Shown: piece by piece, positions 24,801-31,668 of the stretch | Layout: each line of letters opens with the position of its first letter | Numbering within the stretch: position 1 is the stretch's first letter | DNA from: Streptomyces radiopugnans | GTDB taxonomy: Bacteria > Actinomycetota > Actinomycetes > Streptomycetales > Streptomycetaceae | Assembly: GCF_900110735.1 (NCBI RefSeq) | Contig: NZ_FOET01000009.1 | Span: 124,001 to 188,000 of the forward strand | Reading direction: 5' to 3' | Length of the DNA: 64,000 nucleotides | Notes under the pieces: model-generated | Seen by the model: only the letters and a program-made list of their open reading frames with translations | Told to the model about the DNA's origin: nothing | Databases searched by the model: none | Position numbers and translations under genes: made by a program

Positions 24801-26687
24801 ACGGTCATGCGCTACGCGGCCGCCAACAGCAACCCGCAACTGGTCGCCCTCGCGGGCGACCACCAGGGCAGCCCGTACGCGGAGGTCGCGCTCAACGGCA
24901 CGATGCAGGTCCGCATCCGCAAGCAGGACCCGTTCGGCAACCAGCGCGGCGCCGGAACCGCCGGCGTCGACATGCAGACCCACAAGGGGTTCCTCGGCGC
25001 GACCCGCGACGACTCCTCCGGCTACACCCAGCTCGGGGCCCGCATGTACGACCCGGCCGTCGGACGCTTCCTGTCCGCCGACCCGGTCCTCGACCTGGCC
25101 GACCCGGTGCAGTCCAACGGCTACGCCTACGCGCACAACAACCCGGTCACCCTGTCCGACCCGACCGGCCTGTCCGTGTCGCTGACCGCCTCCGAGCGGG
25201 CCGCGGCCCTGGCCGGCGCCGGACTCAGCCCCGCCCAGGTCGCCCAGGCCCAGGCCACCATGGGCCGCTCGCTCACCTCGGTGATCCTCTCCGCGGCCTG
25301 GGGAGCGCTGAAGGACTTCATCGGCATCAACGACGCCATGGCCTGCTTCGGCGGCGACATGTGGTCCTGCGGCAGCCTCATCATCGGGGCGATCCCCTGG
25401 ACCAAGCTCGGCAAGATCCCGTCGGTGCTGAAGGCCGTCGACCGCACCATCTCCGCCATCCAGGCGTGGCGCACCGCGAAGAAGGCGGCCCAGGCCGTCC
25501 TCGCCGCCGCCCGCGCGGCCGAGAAGGCGGCGCTCAACGCCAAGAAGGCGGCGATCGAGAAGGCCAAGAAGGCGGCCCAGGCGGCCAAGAAGAAGGCCGC
25601 CGCCAAGGTGAACACCACCAGCAACAACGCGGTCAACACCACCAAGAAGACCGGCAACCCGGTCCAGAAGCAGGCCCAGGCCAGATCCAACCCCAAGGGC
25701 TCGTCCGTCTCCAGGACCAGCGGAGGCAAGAGCTCGGCCGGCGGCGGCAAGAGCGTCTCCAAGCCCGGCGGCTCCTCGGGCGGCTCCTCCCGCGGCAAGG
25801 GCGGCTCCAGCGGGAGCGGCGGCTCGGGCAAGGCCGACGAGGGCGACTCCTGCAAGACCAACAGCTTCACGCCCGGCACCCGCGTGCTCATGGCCGACGG
25901 CTCCACCAAGCCGATCGAGGACGTCAAGGTCGGCGACAAGGTCCTGGCCACCGACCCGGAGACGGGCCGGACCCGGGTGGAGACGGTCACCGCCGAGATC
26001 AGGGGCGAGGGCGTCAAGCACCTGGTGAAGGTCACAGTCGACACCGACGGTGAACGCGGCTCCAAGACGGCCGAGGTCACCGCGACCGACGGCCACCCCT
26101 TCTGGGTCCCCGAGCTGGGCGAGTGGATCGACGCCACCGACCTGCGGTCCGGCCAGTGGCTGCGCACCAGCGCCGGCACCCATGTCCAGATCACCGCGGT
26201 CGAGCGCTGGACCAGCCCCGGCGCCACGGTCCACAACCTCACCGTCACCGACGCCCACACCTACTACGTCCTGGTGGGCACCGCGCCGGTCCTGGTCCAC
26301 AACTGCGGCGATAGGCCTGATGGGCCGGACCCCGACGGGAATATCGTTTACCGTGCATTGGCCGAAGGGGAGGATCCTGCGATGGGACTGACCGCAAGGG
26401 ACCCCAGCAATGTCGGTGTCAGGCCCTTGTCGCATGTAGCTGGAAAGAAGAAGACGCCATGGATATCCACAAGCAAGGACCCCAGTATCGCCTTTGATAA
26501 GTACAACCGGGGGCATGGGGTAGTTGCGATCGACCTGCGGCTTATTCCATACAGCTATGTGGATATTTCTTCGGGCCCTTTCCCGTCGAGCAGGAGGCAT
26601 AGCGCTTACGCTCGTAAGGATTCTGAAGTCTTGGTCTGGCAGAATGTCCCGGCGGAAGCGATCGTCGGACACTGGCCTGGAGGATGA
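18843..26687 (+). CDS. secreted RHS toxin with ricin-lectin, Hint and ART-like tip
   Basis: A 2614-residue polymorphic toxin. ATG 18843 has GGTGGGAG nine bases upstream and gives a twin-hydrophobic signal peptide with arginine-rich n-region and likely cleavage after AWA (residue 51). SpvB/RHS homology begins near residue 334; YD repeats run about 1100-1800; a ricin-type beta-trefoil spans 1806-1936; the RHS core (GFLGATRDDSSGYTQLGARM to DPTGL) is 2049-2110. An Ala/Lys helix (about 2213-2258) and Gly/Ser linker lead to a Hint domain, 2337-2488 (Cys2337, T2415-D-G-H2418, H2486-N2487, C2488). The tip (2489-2614) has R2504, S2542-T-S2544 and E2595, the R-S-E order of ADP-ribosyltransferases. Base composition falls abruptly at the tip. 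The next gene is the candidate immunity gene. Confidence 0.88.
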   Translation: MRAAGPLSWRGHGRPALTEPSRRRRRRARTAIVLLLSSTLAVTSLSAEAWAVPGPDMSREQTQLDLPDIPESEPIGQDEEAEKGLTTADEVAVTPYAPVAVTPWQEDTGTADLTGVKAGETVPVSDLPVALGVPEGGDPATLAGEWTVDLAAPETSQTAGVSGLIMQLTPPATADPAAEVALSVDYTAFADLYGPQAADRFGLMLLPDCVYHSPDTGDCATDGGVETMSGDTGADSFEALTSEVELLPADEAPTRTTAAEGEKTRRIVSGTVPVGSLFDTGSAPAAGEADGASVRTAALQAADTTGSRVVGALDTGASAAGDYTAAPLLSSGSWAAGSSSGAFTYSYQVQVPETGGGLTPKIALSYSSQSVDGRTSATNNQASWIGDGWDYNAGAITRTFANCTQDSKKTGANNTKHRTGDLCWGSQNATLSLGGMTTELVWDATKEEWFTANGDGSKVELITNKDVDNGARENAYWVVTTRDGTRYHFGLHRLPGWSDNGTAADDPVTNSVLTVPVYGNHEGEDCYKAGDFAGSSCTQAWRWSLDYVEDLQGNAMSLWWQRETNHYAKNFNFKAPVPYHRGGYLDRIDYGQRASTLFSEPAPARVRFLTQERCFAEGTLACTDENFAAKDPGKYRIWYDTPADLRCASGSKCWNAAPSFFTRKRLDQIVTSAQRRTDTAARQVVDEYRLKQSFPILRTGPNTALWLESITRTGYARKGTTDDKVTLRPVRFEYNQEEMPNRVMRGPEDPRPGFSRLRIARVINEYGGETFVTYKQPEGDCATGTGLPAKDNTAALKSNTRLCYPAFWHPDPAKEDIDWFHKYVVAGVEELPNVDGAFSTVTNYAYKNAGWKLAQQEFTKKSTRTYSQFAGFEQVATITGADDPAIGSKRTKSAVRYFRGMGADVSVKDIGGTVEIGKDEEPFAGRIAEELTYSEAGDADTDWLTRSITYPEATELAKRERGDGLTALRAWRVTEPRQVSHTRSSGTGDDKRTLRTVDTRTTYDPVHGLPTRIESLGDTGRTGDESCTLLEYLHQTDKNLIGLTKQTRTSPTTCAGADFDDLTTLSSAGRTAYDGAAYGAALAASPRGLPTQTWSLKADGSGFQSEGTTGFDAVGRVVRSTDPDSKTSTITYDPPTGQAFKVTERNSLGHEQVQELEPGRAVAVRTTDANGHVSHAEFDPLGRLVRAWKPGRTPSATAVPDFEAVYTTPDNKPPYITTRARGHENRIETSVTVYDGMGRERQVQEEATGGGRLITDTLYNTSGEVWQTNNAYFAEGAPEGELFTPLADTAVPNATRYTYDGLGRVVQEMPVLRGEDAPARATRYTYAEDHSTVINPSGAASYRLYTDALGRTTRVDTFTDTDRTTAGALTMRYEYDERGLLEKAVHSADPTRPWSWDYDRRGRMTAATDPDTGTTRTTYDHRDRPLTTTNARGVTVWNGYDELSRPTQQRLGSATGTLLSQYTYDTATGGKGLPASATRYTDGLPYRMEVAGYTDDYQPTSSTLTLPQTVADTWGLETSYTYNFSYTETGLPQSTTLPAAGHFPAEKILARYNNEGLPQSVSGKDWYGAEVVYSPYGQVLRSTLGAQPNRVWTMASYDESSGALTDQQVYREKAGDKTLVGGNLVSHRSYWYDNAGNVTAIRERSLGIEERQCFRYDPMGQLRSAWTSADQASCAVGPIKADGSVNATAGPDKAGYWQEYEYDLLGNRTKLTEKAVPGGTAKDSTTTYGYGRADGSQPRTLTKVTRKYTTPAGADVTAEAERLHELTGETKSVTSLDNGDKQEIDWTHDGQVERITGQGSNGRTPYVGLGAKCLDLKSAVPAAGQPVQLYDCNSTVAQNWAFTPTPGQADADLGALTVYDDWCVQPAANTAGSAVQLQKCDGSAAQELKRSSTGQLAHPASGLCVAVKDAATANATPTVLAACDSTSAAQQWEAQNQTRYIYGPDGTRLLSVKGRQATLHLGEAEVTVHKGGALVNTQRSYAAPGGTVMRYAAANSNPQLVALAGDHQGSPYAEVALNGTMQVRIRKQDPFGNQRGAGTAGVDMQTHKGFLGATRDDSSGYTQLGARMYDPAVGRFLSADPVLDLADPVQSNGYAYAHNNPVTLSDPTGLSVSLTASERAAALAGAGLSPAQVAQAQATMGRSLTSVILSAAWGALKDFIGINDAMACFGGDMWSCGSLIIGAIPWTKLGKIPSVLKAVDRTISAIQAWRTAKKAAQAVLAAARAAEKAALNAKKAAIEKAKKAAQAAKKKAAAKVNTTSNNAVNTTKKTGNPVQKQAQARSNPKGSSVSRTSGGKSSAGGGKSVSKPGGSSGGSSRGKGGSSGSGGSGKADEGDSCKTNSFTPGTRVLMADGSTKPIEDVKVGDKVLATDPETGRTRVETVTAEIRGEGVKHLVKVTVDTDGERGSKTAEVTATDGHPFWVPELGEWIDATDLRSGQWLRTSAGTHVQITAVERWTSPGATVHNLTVTDAHTYYVLVGTAPVLVHNCGDRPDGPDPDGNIVYRALAEGEDPAMGLTARDPSNVGVRPLSHVAGKKKTPWISTSKDPSIAFDKYNRGHGVVAIDLRLIPYSYVDISSGPFPSSRRHSAYARKDSEVLVWQNVPAEAIVGHWPGG

Positions 26688-26689
26688 CC

Positions 26690-26989
26690 ATGGAAGACCT
26701 GCTAGAGCTTCTGGACGAAGCGTGGGATGACGAGTCCGGCTTCCTCGGAAAGCTCCGATCTGGAGAGTTTGATCCAGATGCCGGGGAAGCGTATGTAGCC
26801 CTGCTCTCTCGAATCCCTCCGGTCGGGGAGACAGTGAGTTCGGACCTTGTGCGACTCATCTGGTTCGCGCCCATGTTCATCGAGTGGCAGGTGGAGAGGG
26901 CCGCCAGGAACGAGGAGGAGGCCAGGCAGTTGAATCGAATTGCAACTCAGGTGCACGAAGCTGTGTCCGAAATTCTTGGGATTCCGTAA
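26690..26989 (+). CDS. candidate immunity protein for the RHS toxin
   Basis: A 99-residue acidic cytoplasmic protein (MEDLLELLDEAWDDESGFLG...) of no family I recognise. ATG 26690 has GGAGG six bases upstream, inside the end of the toxin gene; an ATG at 26684 would overlap the toxin stop in an ATGA. The position directly after an RHS toxin, the small size and the same lowered GC content as the toxin tip are the usual marks of a cognate immunity gene. No DNA-binding motif, signal peptide or membrane segment is seen. Neutralisation of the tip by direct binding is inference. Confidence 0.7.
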   Translation: MEDLLELLDEAWDDESGFLGKLRSGEFDPDAGEAYVALLSRIPPVGETVSSDLVRLIWFAPMFIEWQVERAARNEEEARQLNRIATQVHEAVSEILGIP

Positions 26990-27055
26990 CCTCGCTCACT
27001 TTTTTCGGTCCGCAAGTAGCTAGTGGATAAAGGCCGGGCATTGCGGGAACCGCAT

Positions 27056-27095
27056 CCGGAGAGCCCCGCGGGGGCAGCCCGGCGGGGCTCTCCGG
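27056..27095 (+). terminator. terminator of the toxin-immunity unit
   Basis: A 14-bp perfect stem (27056-27069 with 27082-27095) 67 bases past the immunity gene stop, ending the low-GC cassette. Confidence 0.75.
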
Positions 27096-27218
27096 GAAAG
27101 GTGGCGGCGACGGCAGCATCGGTGAACGATGGATGCGGCAGAGTCGGAGCCAGGCTGGAGCCGTACGGGGGCTTCGGGAGGCGTGGGTGAGGTGACGGCC
27201 GGTCTGACCGAGGTCAGT

Positions 27219-27629
27219 TCACCGAGCCGGCTCGGCCACCCGGCGGGCCCACCGGCCGGTGATCTCGGCGGTCGTGTAGGAGTCGCCGTCGCAGTGGGGG
27301 ACCGTCAGCCCGTTCTGTTCGGCAGTCGCGGCCATCAGCAGGTCGGACAGGAGCGAGGTGTGGTGGCAGCCGCGTGGCGGCTCCTCGTGCTGGACCTTCA
27401 GGGCGCGCTCGAACGGCTCGGCGTTGCGGCGGACGCAGCCGAGGCCGGTGCGCAGGTGGGCGGTCTCCCGCTCGGTGCGGGCGCTGTGGGCCATCTCGCA
27501 CTTGGTCGGTGCGCAGGCGGCGAGCAGGCCGCGCGGTCGTCGAGGCCGTTCAGGACCTCGACGACCGCGGGCGCCAAGTACCGGTAGAGCGCGCACTTGC
27601 CGGCCGGGAAGGGGGGTGGTGCTTTCTGA
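27219..27629 (-). pseudogene. decayed VapC PIN-domain toxin
   Basis: Read on the minus strand, the first part gives AGKCALYRYLAPAVVEVLNGLDDR, which matches the N-terminus of VapC toxins (normally IDKSALYRYL...), but with no start codon and the first catalytic Asp replaced. A one-base deletion near 27530 then shifts frame, and the PIN tail continues in another frame: GLLAACAPTKCEMAHSARTE, RALKVQ and LLSDLLMAATAEQNGLTV. The usual LHYDADFD is degraded to PHCDGDSY. The gene should be unable to make an active ribonuclease. It lies directly downstream of a VapB-like gene, as an intact vapBC pair would. The upstream limit is approximate. Confidence 0.75.
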
Positions 27630-27828
27630 GGCTGCCGTCGCGGTTCCTCGGGCCGGTGGACTCGACGATCCCGGCGTTGCGGATGGCGTCACGGAACTCA
27701 CAGCGCAGGCGCCGCTTGACGGCGTCCTCCATGGCGGCACGGACGGCGGCGGCCTTGGTGGTGATGCCGTACAGGCGGATGGCTTCTGCGACGGTCCCGT
27801 CGTCCAGGTCGATCACGGTACGGGACAT
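27550..27828 (-). CDS. VapB-type antitoxin
   Basis: A 92-residue protein starting MSRTVIDLDDGTVAEAIRLY, followed by GITTKAAAVRAAMEDAVKRR, the ribbon-helix-helix pattern of VapB antitoxins (MSRTVIDLDDELLAEA...TTK...VNAAL). ATG 27828 has AGAGGAAAAC just before it. The second half (NRDGSLRKHHPPSRPASARST) is not typical and overlaps the broken vapC in another frame, so the toxin-binding tail has probably been altered along with the toxin. It may persist as an orphan DNA-binding protein. Confidence 0.65.
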   Translation of the reverse strand: MSRTVIDLDDGTVAEAIRLYGITTKAAAVRAAMEDAVKRRLRCEFRDAIRNAGIVESTGPRNRDGSLRKHHPPSRPASARSTGTWRPRSSRS

Positions 27829-28053
27829 GTTTTCCTCTCTTCCGTCACTCGATGTCGGCGGTTGCCACGACGGCGGCATCGGAAGGTCACGGATCCGAGG
27901 TGACGGCTCGGCGAACGCCGGGGCGGGGCGGGCCGTCGCGGGGGCCGCGGGGGAAGATTGCCCGGTCGTACGCCCTGCTGGGAGTCTTCCTCCCGGTGCG
28001 TGCGGCGGGCGGCAGGGGCCGCTGCCGTCGGAGTCGGTTGCCGGGGTGGGTGG

Positions 28054-30420
28054 ATGTCCGGGGTGGGGTTCCTCGTCTTCTTGGGGTGCGCGGTGCTGTC
28101 CGGGCTGGCGTCCGCCGCCTGGGCCGACCGCCGCGACGGTCCGCCGCGCCGCGCGCCGGGCGGCGCGGAGGCGGTGCGGACACGGGCCCGGTTCGGCGGG
28201 GACGGCCTGTCGTACCCGGCCCGCCCGGTCAGGGGCGACCTGTGGTTTCCCGCCGGAGGGGACGGCGGTCCGCCGTACTTCGTCGGCGGCGCGCGGCCTC
28301 CCGTGGCGTTGGCGCGCGGCGGACGGGTGCTGGACGCGGCCCCCTCCGGAGGGGCCGGTGGCGGCCTGCTCCGTACCGACTGGACCACGGTCGTCCACGA
28401 GGTGCCGGACGGCTCCGGGACCGTGCGGATCGACGTCCCGGACGGCTGGGCGCGCATCCTGGTGGCCGAGCTGACCGCCGCGCCGGGCGCGGGGCAGGTG
28501 GGGCCGGAGGCATTCCGTGTCCCGTGGCGGCGGCTGCTCCGGCTGCCGGGGGCCGCCGCGGTGGCGCTGGGGCTGGCGGTCGTGCTCGGAGTCCTCGGCC
28601 TCCACACCTTCGTCCTGGGCGAGGAGGTGACCGCGGAGGTCACCGGCAGACGCGACGGCGTCTGCTCGGTCCGCTGGGAGGACCCCTGGACGGGCGGTAC
28701 GCGGACCGCCGGTGTCGACTGCTACGGCGGCGAGCGGGCCGGCGACCCCCTGCGGATCGCCGCCCGGCCGTGGCCGCTGCGCGGCGAGGCGGCCGACATG
28801 GAGAACTCGCCGTTCATGCTGACGCTCGGGCTCACCGTCACCGGCGCGGTGGGGCTGGCGGGCACCGCCTCCGCGTCCCTGGGCGGAGCCGCACGGCTGC
28901 ACAGGCTCCGCCGCCATCTGCGCGACGGCGGGAGCCCCGAGCCGTCCGCCCTGCGGCGGGCGGCGGCCGTGGTGCCGTGGTGGAGCGCGGCGGCCGGAGC
29001 GCTGGGCCTGGCCGGCGCCGGCCTGCTGGTCTGCGCGTACGGGGCGGGGGCGACGGTGCGTGCGACGGTCACCGACACCGAGGAGTTCGTCTGCCATGTC
29101 GCCTGGACCGACCCCTGGGACGGCACCCGGCGCACCGCCGGGGTGGACTGCGACGACGAGGCGGTGGAGAAGGGGCAGTCCCTGGAGGTCAGCGCGGCGG
29201 CCTGGCCGCTGCGCGGCGCGGCGTTCGACCGGGAGGCGACCCCCTGGCTGCTCGGCGGCGCCACCGCCGTCTGCCTGGGGCTCGCGGCGGCGGGCGTCGC
29301 GGGCCGCGCGCTGTCCGGCCGGGGCCTGACGACGCGCGTCCGCACACGTCGCCGGCCCGCCCCGGCCTCTCCCGGATCCGTGGCCCCTCCCGGGGCTCCG
29401 GTGTCCTCCGCTGCCCCGGTGTCCCCGGAGAGGGACCCGGAGGCGGCCGCGTCCCGGCCGGGCGAGGTACCGGACCCACTGGACCGGGAGCACCTCACGG
29501 CCCTGGCCCGGCTGCTGCGCTCCCGCCTGGACACCCCCGCCCGGACCCCGCCGCGCGAACCCGACGTCCGCGCCGTCGCCTGGTGGCGCTCGCCCCGGCT
29601 GCGGGGCATGGTGCTGACGACCGGGGTGCCCTGGTTCGGGCTGCTCGTCCTGGTGGCCACCGCAGCGCTCTCGGGCTGGTGGTGGATCTCGGCGGTGAGG
29701 CTGTGGGGCGCGGAGACGGCGACCGCACGGGCCACCGTCGAGCACCGCCACGAGGACGCCCCGCTCGGGCCCTGGCTGGTACCGGGCGACGCCGAGGTCG
29801 CCTTCCGCACGGCGGACGGCCGCACGGTCACCACGGACGTCGCGCACGAGGATCCGGGCCCGCGCGAGGGCGACGAGGTCACCGTGGAGTACGCCGTGGA
29901 CTCCCCGTCGGCGGCCCGCATCGCCGGTGACGAGGGGCTCGGGCAGGGCCTGGTGGTCAGCGGCACGGTCGCGGCGCTCGTGCTGACACGCGGCGCGTGG
30001 TGCGCGGCGCGCGCCGCGCGAAACCTGCGCCGGCTGGTGCGGGCGGCCCGCGGGAGCGGCGCCCGGTCCGCCGACTACCTGCTGCTGCCCGACGCCGGGG
30101 ACCCGCGCACCGCGCCGCAACTGGTGTTCTTCGAACCGGGCGGTGGCAGGCGGCCGTTCGCCCTGCTGGAGGCGGACCGCGGCCCGCGCCGCGCGCCGAC
30201 GGCGGCCCGGCTCCCACTGGAGGGGGCGGCTGAGCTGCGCTGGGCGTCCGACGAACCCGACACCGTCGTGCCCTGGATCGGCGGGCGGCCGCTGTGGCCG
30301 GACAGTCCGCTGTTCGACCTCTCGGACCCGGACGAGGAGAGGGACTTCCGGGAGTACGTGGAGGAGGAGCTGACGCCGCCGGGGGTCGAGCTGCCGCAAG
30401 GGAAGGAGACCGTCCGGTGA
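28054..30420 (+). CDS. polytopic membrane protein with repeated DUF3592-like modules
   Basis: A 788-residue membrane protein of unknown function; I choose ATG 28054, which puts a hydrophobic segment (SGVGFLVFLGCAVLSGLASA) at the N-terminus, although the upstream frame is open. At least seven hydrophobic segments are visible, for example about residues 167-190, 248-270, 310-330 and 540-565. Two extracytoplasmic modules at about 190-246 and 333-390 are near-copies: each has C-x-V-x-W-x-DPW, then TAGVDC, then a W/PLRG ending. A third, more distant module (556-628) resembles DUF3592. It ends GTGA-overlapped with a PH-domain membrane protein, implying a two-protein complex. No enzymatic motif is seen. 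Confidence 0.75.
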   Translation: MSGVGFLVFLGCAVLSGLASAAWADRRDGPPRRAPGGAEAVRTRARFGGDGLSYPARPVRGDLWFPAGGDGGPPYFVGGARPPVALARGGRVLDAAPSGGAGGGLLRTDWTTVVHEVPDGSGTVRIDVPDGWARILVAELTAAPGAGQVGPEAFRVPWRRLLRLPGAAAVALGLAVVLGVLGLHTFVLGEEVTAEVTGRRDGVCSVRWEDPWTGGTRTAGVDCYGGERAGDPLRIAARPWPLRGEAADMENSPFMLTLGLTVTGAVGLAGTASASLGGAARLHRLRRHLRDGGSPEPSALRRAAAVVPWWSAAAGALGLAGAGLLVCAYGAGATVRATVTDTEEFVCHVAWTDPWDGTRRTAGVDCDDEAVEKGQSLEVSAAAWPLRGAAFDREATPWLLGGATAVCLGLAAAGVAGRALSGRGLTTRVRTRRRPAPASPGSVAPPGAPVSSAAPVSPERDPEAAASRPGEVPDPLDREHLTALARLLRSRLDTPARTPPREPDVRAVAWWRSPRLRGMVLTTGVPWFGLLVLVATAALSGWWWISAVRLWGAETATARATVEHRHEDAPLGPWLVPGDAEVAFRTADGRTVTTDVAHEDPGPREGDEVTVEYAVDSPSAARIAGDEGLGQGLVVSGTVAALVLTRGAWCAARAARNLRRLVRAARGSGARSADYLLLPDAGDPRTAPQLVFFEPGGGRRPFALLEADRGPRRAPTAARLPLEGAAELRWASDEPDTVVPWIGGRPLWPDSPLFDLSDPDEERDFREYVEEELTPPGVELPQGKETVR

Positions 30421-31052
30421 GGGGAGTGCGACAGGAGTCCCGGGAGGCCCGGCGGACCCGGCGGCTGGGGAGGGAGCGCCGGCTGGCCGAGCTGCTGCCG
30501 CACATGCCGCCCGCGGACGGACCGGTGGTCCTGCGGGCCGGGTGGGGCGGCCGTGCCGCGGGAGCCGCGTTCGCGGCGGGCATGCTGTTGCGGGGTGCGG
30601 AGCCGGGCTCCGGGGAGTCGCCGGGGGACTGGATCGTCCTGGTGTGGGCCGCGCTGGTATGGGCGTGGCTGTGCTGCCGGATGGCGCTGTGGCGGATCGT
30701 CGCGGACGCGGACGGGGTGCTGGTGCGCCGCTGGCTCCGGCCGCGCCGGCTGCCCTGGGACCGGATACGCACGGTGGAGCACCGCCGCGACGGCGCGCTG
30801 GAGTTCGGAACGGCGGACGGTGAGAGGGTGATCGCCGGGGCGTTCGCACCGCCGGCGCTCCGGCTGCTGCTGCGGTCACTGCGGCTGCCCGCCACCGGGC
30901 GGCGGGCGGCCGACCGTCTCGCGCTGATGGTCCGGCAACCGGCGCTGCGCCCGCCGCGCGCGGCCACGGGCCGGGAGGCCGGACTGCCGCTGCTGGTGTG
31001 GAGTGCCGTGCCGCTGGGGCTGCTGGTGGCGGACTGGTTCCTGGTGGGCTGA
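30417..31052 (+). CDS. PH-domain membrane protein
   Basis: A 211-residue protein. GTG 30417 overlaps the preceding stop and has AGGAG nine bases upstream. A basic N-terminus is followed by two hydrophobic segments (about residues 45-60 and 70-90), a bacterial PH-like domain (WRIVADADGVLVRRWLRPRR, LPWDRIRTVEHRRDGALEFG) and a C-terminal hydrophobic segment LPLLVWSAVPLGLLVADWFL. The DGVLVR...LPWDRI pattern is that of bPH_6-type domains seen in many actinobacterial membrane proteins. Translational coupling with the DUF3592-like protein suggests they work together; the function is unknown. Confidence 0.75.
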   Translation: MRGVRQESREARRTRRLGRERRLAELLPHMPPADGPVVLRAGWGGRAAGAAFAAGMLLRGAEPGSGESPGDWIVLVWAALVWAWLCCRMALWRIVADADGVLVRRWLRPRRLPWDRIRTVEHRRDGALEFGTADGERVIAGAFAPPALRLLLRSLRLPATGRRAADRLALMVRQPALRPPRAATGREAGLPLLVWSAVPLGLLVADWFLVG

Positions 31053-31321
31053 GGAAAGCCCCGGCTGGTGCGGCCGGGGCGGAGAGGCGGAGCGGCCGGA
31101 ATCGGATCCGGCACACCGTGTGGTGTCGTCGTGTCCGCGTCCACCGCCGGCGGCCCCCGGGCCGGGGCGCGTGCGGGCGGGGCCCACCGCCCGTTCCCAC
31201 GGACAACCGGGCATAGGCGGTCATACGGCTCACACGGCCGCGGATTCCGCGCAGGAGGCCGGGGCGCCGCGTATCCGGCATGGTTCGGCGGTGCCCCGGC
31301 GGGGTACCGTCATGGGTCCGA

Positions 31322-31352
31322 TTGGCATCGGTGCGGGCCCCTGTGGCAGACT
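31322..31352 (+). promoter_or_regulatory. candidate S10 operon promoter
   Basis: TTGGCA at 31322-31327 and CAGACT at 31347-31352, spaced by 19 bases (18 if the -35 is read as TGGCAT). It leaves a leader of over 300 bases before rpsJ. The 616-base gap 31053-31668 contains this promoter and the leader element at 31585; its open frames show no recognisable product. Confidence 0.45.
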
Positions 31353-31584
31353 GTCCGGGTTGCTCGGTTGAGTGCCGATGCTGCGCGCCTCCCGCCGGGA
31401 GGACCGGAAGCGAGTCCCAATGTATTCGTCGCCCCTCGTCAGGGGCGGAAGTACGGGAATCTTCCGGGAAGCGTGGGCGGGGTACCGACCAGGCGCCCGG
31501 TGGGTTTCCTCCCCCGGTTCCGCGGTCTCGCGCACCGCATCCCCAAGCAGGGAAATTCCAGGATTTCCATGGTGGCGGGAATGC

Positions 31585-31611
31585 GACACGCCCGACCGCG
31601 TGGGTCGGAGG
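31585..31611 (+). promoter_or_regulatory. S10 leader element shared with the str operon
   Basis: The same 27-base block found before rpsL (5686-5712), differing by one base outside the stem. CCGACCGCGTGGGTCGG again forms a 6-bp stem with loop GCGTG. It ends 57 bases before the rpsJ start, about the same distance as in the str leader. Function is inferred only from this repetition. Confidence 0.6.
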
Positions 31612-31668
31612 AGAGCGTGGTCCCGCCGGGTCCCAGAGCGTGACGAGAGACAGGACTACGAAGTAGCC

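Noticed and set aside
18786..26672. A 2628-residue open frame antisense to the RHS gene
   Set aside because: It is the mirror frame of a very GC-rich coding strand: low-complexity V, G, A, D, no domain, no ribosome site, whereas the plus strand carries clear RHS, lectin and Hint motifs.
31573..31644. Short leader peptides containing RHTRPRGSE or RHARPRGSE in the str and S10 leaders
   Set aside because: The shared block can be translated this way in both leaders, but the one mismatch changes an amino acid while leaving the stem intact, and the starts are weak. An RNA structure explains the conservation better.
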